Under the pieces are notes generated by a model. That model did no database searches. It was given only the letters and a program-made list of their open reading frames with translations, and was not told the origin of the DNA. This document shows positions 60,408 through 64,000 of a stretch of DNA of 64,000 nucleotides, in pieces (the stretch's first letter is position 1; each line of letters opens with the position of its first letter). Made by a program: the position numbers and the translations under genes. This DNA comes from JASHPR01 sp963729365 (lineage in GTDB: Bacteria; Actinomycetota; Actinomycetes; Streptosporangiales; Streptosporangiaceae): NCBI GenBank assembly GCA_963729365.1, contig CAVSNQ010000024.1, positions 1-64,000 of the forward strand. The letters run 5' to 3'.

Positions 60408-60650
60408 GTCTCGCCTGCGGTCGGCACTGGGAGGATCGAAGTCGTCGATGATCACAGCGACCGAGGCGCCATGCTGCGCCGCTCGTGGAAGCGGAGCGGT
60501 CGCGGCGCTGCTGAACCAGAAACGCTCTCGCTCAGACAGGAACCACAAGCTGCCCAGCAGCGGTGTCCCCGCTGCTGACACAGAAGCAACCTGAGCAGGT
60601 CTGCGGTCCTCCCTCAGGAAGGTGGTCACGTCGAAAGGCGATTTCAGCAC
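60408..60650 (-). pseudogene. N-terminal fragment of a PPOX-fold (pyridoxamine 5'-phosphate oxidase-like) protein
   Basis: From GTG 60650: KSPFDVTTFLREDRRPAQVASV, GTPLLGSLWFL, RFWFSSAATAPLPRAAQHG, VAVIIDDFDPP. This matches the first 75-80 residues of PPOX-class FMN/F420-binding proteins (two beta strands and the cofactor loop). After DFDPP the similarity stops and the frame runs into unrelated sequence, so the C-terminal half is gone. Confidence 0.6.
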
Positions 60651-60842
60651 GACGCGAACACGGTCCCGGCTTCCTCCGGCCGGCACCGGCGTGGTAGTCC
60701 CTGGTGCCTGCCCTCCAGCTCGGAGTCGACCCTCCGCCTCCGGACTGGTTAGCGTTGCTGCGGGCGCCCCGCCTGCTCTCACGCTGCAGACAGCAGCAAG
60801 AGGGGCCAGGTTGCTCCCACATGACGCAGCTACGATCAAAGC

Positions 60843-61229
60843 GTGGAAGACGCAGAGGCCAAAGCCCACAAGGCGATAGTCGCAGGCCTGTTTCAGGCGA
60901 TCAACGAACGCCGCTTCGATGAGCTGGGCGAATACTTGGCCGTCGACGTCGTTGACGATAACAAGAGCTTCCTCGGTGACGAGGCCGGATCGGAGGATGC
61001 GTTCGATGGCATCCCCGCCCAGCTTGCCATGTTTGACTCCTACGTGGTGGAAGTCGAGGAGGTCATCGCAGAAGGCGCCCGTGTCGTCGCGCTGGTCACC
61101 CAGCGGGGTGTGTGCCGAGGCACCGGTGGCCGAGCCTTCGAGAACCAGGCAGCCTACCTATTCACCATGTCCAGCAAAAAGATCTGCCGGGTGCGCGCGA
61201 TAGGTGACGGGCCAGAACCAAGCCGATAG
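60843..61229 (+). CDS. SnoaL-like (NTF2-fold) protein
   Basis: 128 aa. HKAIVAGLFQAINERRFDELGEYLAVDVVDDN at the N-terminus, the mid region AFDGIPAQLAMFDSYVVEVEEVIAEGARVVALVTQRGVC and the end RVRAIGDG fit the SnoaL/ketosteroid-isomerase-like fold. These act as polyketide cyclases, isomerases or binding proteins; no specific role can be assigned. GTG start with TACGAT 6 nt upstream. Confidence 0.75.
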   Translation: MEDAEAKAHKAIVAGLFQAINERRFDELGEYLAVDVVDDNKSFLGDEAGSEDAFDGIPAQLAMFDSYVVEVEEVIAEGARVVALVTQRGVCRGTGGRAFENQAAYLFTMSSKKICRVRAIGDGPEPSR

Positions 61230-61661
61230 GCGACTCGCAGCGCGGACCATGAGTCCAGGCGTCAAGGATCCTTGAGGAAACGGCAGCCGATGGAATAAAC
61301 CAACCCCCACCCCCGGCGAACGCGCCAGGCGGTCAAAGCAGCGGCCGCCGGCGAGGAGAAAGCCCCCGCCTCCGCTCCGCCCGCTGCTGCCCGGTTGATC
61401 TTTTCCAGCTCCGCGATCCGCTGCGAATCAGGAGTCGTCGTACTGGGCCGCTGCCCCCCGGCAATTTCCCGCTGCCGCTGGTAGCGCAGGTGGAGGATCC
61501 ATGCGTACCGGCATGTAGGGCAGCGCTGAAGGTCGGCGAATCGTGCGAGTCTGGCTTGCTTGCTTCTTCCGCTGGCTCGGAGGCAGTGACCGTCCGGCTG
61601 TCACATCGGGCCCGTCCCGCCGGTCAACTGATATGACAGGCGGGATGGAGGAACGTGGCCG
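61230..61661. other. Non-coding stretch before the sigma factor
   Basis: About 430 bp without a credible ORF. It has a C-rich run (CCAACCCCCACCCCC) near 61300 and, at the end, the candidate sigma-factor-type promoter at 61599. The rest shows no recognisable element. Confidence 0.45.
61599..61625 (+). promoter_or_regulatory. ECF41-like promoter upstream of the sigma factor gene
   Basis: TGTCACA (61599-61605), 16-nt spacer, GGTC (61622-61625). ECF41-group sigma factors are known to use TGTCACA with a CGTC-type -10 element, so this gene may be self-transcribed. The -10 differs by one base from the consensus as I recall it. Confidence 0.45.
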
Positions 61662-62567
61662 ATGACCGAGCACGATTGGCTGATGCAGCGATTCGCTGAG
61701 CATCGGGGCCGGCTGATGGCGCTGGCCTACCGGATGCTCGGCTCGCGCGGTGATGCCGAGGACGCGGTGCAGGAGGCGTGGCTGCGGGTCAACCGTGCCG
61801 ACGGCGGGCAGGTGGAGAATCCGGCCGGGTGGCTGACCACGGTCGTGGCCCGGGTCTGCCTGAACATGCTGGAATCCCGGCGGGCCCGGCGGGAGGAGCC
61901 GGCTGGGGCGCTGCCGACCGAGCCGGCCGAGCTTCACGCGAGCCTCCGGCCGGCCAGCCAAGCCGGCCCGGAGGACGAGGCGCTGCTGGCCGATTCGGTC
62001 GGTGCCGCGCTGATGGTGGTGCTGGACACGCTGACTCCCGCCGAGCGGCTCGCGCTAGTCTTGCACGACGTCTTCGGTGTGCCGTTCGGCGAGGTAGGCG
62101 CCATCATTGACCGTTCCCCGATGGCGGCGCGGCAGCTCGCCAGCCGGGCCCGGCGCCGGGTGCAGGGAGCGGCCGCGGCATCTGATGCCGCGCGGTCCCG
62201 GAAGCGGGAAATCGTCGCCGCCTTCCTGGCTGCCTCCCGGGGCGGGGATTTCGGCGCCCTGCTCGCGCTGCTCGATCCGGGCGCCGTGCTCGTGGCCGAC
62301 CCAGCGGCCGTGCAGATGGGCGCGGCCGCCGAGGTCCGCGGTGCCGACGCGGTGGGGGCTACCTTCGCGGGATGGGCTAAGGGAGCCCGGCTCGCTCTAG
62401 CTGACGGCGTTCCGGCGGCCGTATGGGCGCCCGGCGGCCGGCCGAAGGTCGTCTTCACGTTCACCATCAGCGACGCGAAGATCACCGGTATTGCCCTGGA
62501 CGGCGACCCGGACCGGCTCCGCGACCTCGAGATCGTCTTTCTCAGCGCCAGTGGCAAGGAGCGGTGA
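61662..62567 (+). CDS. ECF RNA polymerase sigma factor with C-terminal SnoaL-like domain (ECF41-like)
   Basis: 301 aa. Sigma region 2: FAEHRGRLMALAYRMLGSRGDAEDAVQEAWLR, then NPAGWLTTVVARVCLNML. Region 4: LTPAERLALVLHDVFGVPFGEVGAIIDRSPMAARQLASRARRRV. The C-terminal NTF2/SnoaL-like extension (EIVAAFLAASRGGDFGALLALLDP ... DGDPDRLRDL) is the built-in regulator of ECF41 sigmas; DPDRL corresponds to their NPDKL-like motif. No anti-sigma gene is adjacent, as expected for the group. GGAGGAACG precedes the ATG. Its stop overlaps the next ATG. Confidence 0.9.
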   Translation: MTEHDWLMQRFAEHRGRLMALAYRMLGSRGDAEDAVQEAWLRVNRADGGQVENPAGWLTTVVARVCLNMLESRRARREEPAGALPTEPAELHASLRPASQAGPEDEALLADSVGAALMVVLDTLTPAERLALVLHDVFGVPFGEVGAIIDRSPMAARQLASRARRRVQGAAAASDAARSRKREIVAAFLAASRGGDFGALLALLDPGAVLVADPAAVQMGAAAEVRGADAVGATFAGWAKGARLALADGVPAAVWAPGGRPKVVFTFTISDAKITGIALDGDPDRLRDLEIVFLSASGKER

Positions 62568-62974
62568 TGATCCGCGGGCAGGACGAGACGCGAGGCCGGA
62601 TCGAGCGGGAGCGAGTGGTCCGGCCGGCCACGATCGGCGGACGCGGGCAGGCTCATGTGGCGCCGGGCGTGTTCGCGGTCGACGGCAGGGTCTTCTGCTC
62701 GCCGATTGACGCGGGGCAGGGCTGCAGCTGGCCAGGCGGCTGCGCAATCTGGGCCGGGACCAGCGGGTCACGATCCTGGCCGGCTTCTACGACGAGGACT
62801 GGCCGAAGGTGCGGCGATTCGGGCTGCGCGGCACCGGCCGGCGAGAGTCCGGAGCGCACGCATGCGATCGGCCTCCTGGAGGGGGAGTACCAGCAGTTGG
62901 CCGCCGCCCCCCGCCGAGGCTGGTGGCCGGGTACTGGCGGCCGACATCGAGGAGTGGTCCGGCTGGGCGTATAG
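62567..62974 (+). pseudogene. PPOX-class F420-dependent protein, multiply frameshifted
   Basis: The ATG overlaps the sigma stop (TGATG). Frame 1 gives RPATIGGRGQAHVAPGVFAVDGRVFCSPID. Similarity then moves to a second frame (ARRLRNLGRDQRVTILAGFYDEDWPKVRRFGLRG), back to the first (THAIGLLEGEYQQLAA) and then to a third (AADIEEWSGWAYS). Together they trace an F420/PPOX-fold protein end to end, so at least three indels have hit it. In ECF41 loci a redox-type target gene often lies next to the sigma gene, so this could be the lost partner. Confidence 0.6.
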
Positions 62975-63103
62975 CTGGTTTCGGTACCGGGTACCGCGGT
63001 CCAGAAGAACACCTCCGGAATGGCTGACCGCACGGCTGCAGTCGTCATGGCCTAACGCCGCTTGTCCCTCGTGCTTCATCGTCGGAATGGTTAGGGAGCT
63101 TCG

Positions 63104-64000
63104 TTGAGCCGACTGCGGCCCGGGAATCGGCACGTAATGCTGCTGTGGGCAGCAAGTGCGGGAAACGAAGGTGCCTCCTGGATCATGCTGGTAGCTGTTT
63201 TCGTATACGTGCTCCACCATTTCTCGGCTTCTTCACTCGCGATTGTGGAACTCGTCGGCACGCTACCTGCCCTGTTGTGCATGCCGTTCGCCGGCGCGAT
63301 TGCCGATCGCCACGATGTCCGGAGGCTGGCGCTGGGTTCCATGACGGTTCAGGCGCTTAGCCTGCTGGGCGTGCTGGTGACACTGAGAGTCGGCCTGTGG
63401 GAGATCGCAGCCTGCTACGGCTTGCAGGGGGCCGCCGGCGCGGTGTGGCCGCCGGCGCGGCAGCGGTGGCTGTATGCGCTGGTCCGCGAGGACCGCAGTC
63501 GCGCCGCGGCCAACGCCGCGATTGGCTCAGTGAGCGGTGTCATGACAATCGCTGGCGCGGCGCTGGGCGGGGTCTTGTCGGCCTGGAGCACAAGCGCTGC
63601 GCTCTCAGCAGCTGCGGGGCTCCAGCTCGCGGCGACCGTGCCCCTGCTGGCCCTCGCACGGCCGGCATTCCAGCAGGGTGCGCAGGCAGGCGGTGCTCTC
63701 CGGTCTCTGCATGCCGACCTGGCTGAGGGCTTTACCGCACTGCGGGCTCTGCCCCTGGCGAGGTCAGTGATCTGGGTAGGCATCTCCTGGGGCCTCATCG
63801 GCGGCGCCTACAACGTCTTGCTTGCCGCCTATGTCACGAACGACTTGCACGGCGGCGGATTGCTGCTCGGAGTGTTTTACGTTGTGGATGGCGCCGCGGT
63901 GATCCTGGGCTCGGTGCTGGCGGTCCGCCTCAGGCGGGGGTCGCATCTGGCTGCTTACGCGCTGGCTTATGTGCTGCAGGGTGCCGCGTGGGGCGCTATG
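63104..64000 (+). CDS. MFS transporter, 3' end beyond window
   Basis: 299 codons, open to the window edge. TTG start with GGGAG 5 nt upstream. Seen: helices from MLLWAASAGNEGASWIMLVAVFVYVL, AIVELVGTLPALLCMPFAGAIADRHDVRRLALG (cytoplasmic loop 2-3), QGAAGAVWPPARQRWL, IGGAYNVLLAAYV. The layout fits the EntS/MFS_3 type, about two thirds of the usual 420 aa. Substrate unknown. It may be co-transcribed with the decayed PPOX gene. Confidence 0.8.
   Translation, partial: MSRLRPGNRHVMLLWAASAGNEGASWIMLVAVFVYVLHHFSASSLAIVELVGTLPALLCMPFAGAIADRHDVRRLALGSMTVQALSLLGVLVTLRVGLWEIAACYGLQGAAGAVWPPARQRWLYALVREDRSRAAANAAIGSVSGVMTIAGAALGGVLSAWSTSAALSAAAGLQLAATVPLLALARPAFQQGAQAGGALRSLHADLAEGFTALRALPLARSVIWVGISWGLIGGAYNVLLAAYVTNDLHGGGLLLGVFYVVDGAAVILGSVLAVRLRRGSHLAAYALAYVLQGAAWGAM

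Noticed and set aside
61428..61961. 177-codon ORF on the minus strand over the sigma factor start
   Set aside because: Antisense to sigma region 2 of a clear ECF gene and without any domain.

Overview
The window is high-GC actinomycete chromosome (phylum Actinomycetota). GC-rich third codon positions, GTG/TTG starts and many starts preceded by a TANNNT box 6-9 nt upstream (leaderless mRNA style) all fit. Gene order matches two conserved actinobacterial core blocks. The first is pcrA - B12-binding mutase subunit - sucC - sucD - perM - purN - purH - folD (compare Mycobacterium uvrD1/sucCD/perM/purNH). The second is etfB - etfA - cysteine desulfurase - mnmA - MetE-like - ligA - GGDEF/EAL - gatC - gatA - gatB - serA - leuB - ilvE - FAA hydrolase - gltX - tRNA-Gln - tRNA-Glu (compare Rv3029c to Rv2992c and the Streptomyces equivalents). 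A Streptosporangiales-like or related filamentous lineage is plausible, but the sequence alone does not fix genus or order.

Layout. 1-5949: amine/aldehyde catabolism (two aldehyde dehydrogenases, a saccharopine-dehydrogenase-like oxidoreductase, an APC permease). 5994-16975: DNA repair helicase, TCA cycle, purine and one-carbon genes. 17187-22080: electron transfer flavoprotein, cysteine desulfurase and tRNA 2-thiouridylase. 22081-26692: an accessory patch of different base composition, with an orphan UTRA domain, an MFS exporter, a GntR/UTRA repressor, palindromes and small ORFs. 26664-28728: a frame-disrupted polytopic membrane protein holding an 18-bp tandem repeat. 28833-37944: MetE-like protein, NAD-dependent ligase, a c-di-GMP enzyme and the GatCAB amidotransferase. 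37945-39767: methionyl-tRNA synthetase behind what looks like a Met-codon leader-peptide attenuator. 39876-47495: DUF3467, a second c-di-GMP enzyme, and serine/leucine/branched-chain amino-acid genes. 47295-50876: threonine-synthase-like enzyme, MFS transporter, TetR. 51327-56246: MurT/GatD peptidoglycan amidation pair, DUF2630, FAA hydrolase, gltX. 56359-57394: tRNA-Gln, GlsB/YeaQ-type protein, tRNA-Glu, and a 3' fragment of a tRNA-Thr. 57564-60180: a transposon-like unit with terminal inverted repeats and three genes. 60181-64000: decaying accessory DNA with two PPOX pseudogenes, a SnoaL-like protein, an ECF41-like sigma factor and an MFS transporter cut by the window end.

Functional links. 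GatCAB, GluRS and tRNA-Gln fit the indirect route to Gln-tRNA(Gln). MurT/GatD would amidate lipid II, but this GatD lacks the expected catalytic Cys. purN/purH/folD supply purines and C1 units. Two bifunctional GGDEF-EAL membrane proteins lie within 11 kb.

Caution: several otherwise well-conserved genes (purH, a DUF4190-like protein, an MFS transporter, a large membrane protein, a recombinase-like gene) each carry one or two single-base frame breaks. Consensus errors in the assembly and genuine gene decay cannot be separated from the sequence alone.
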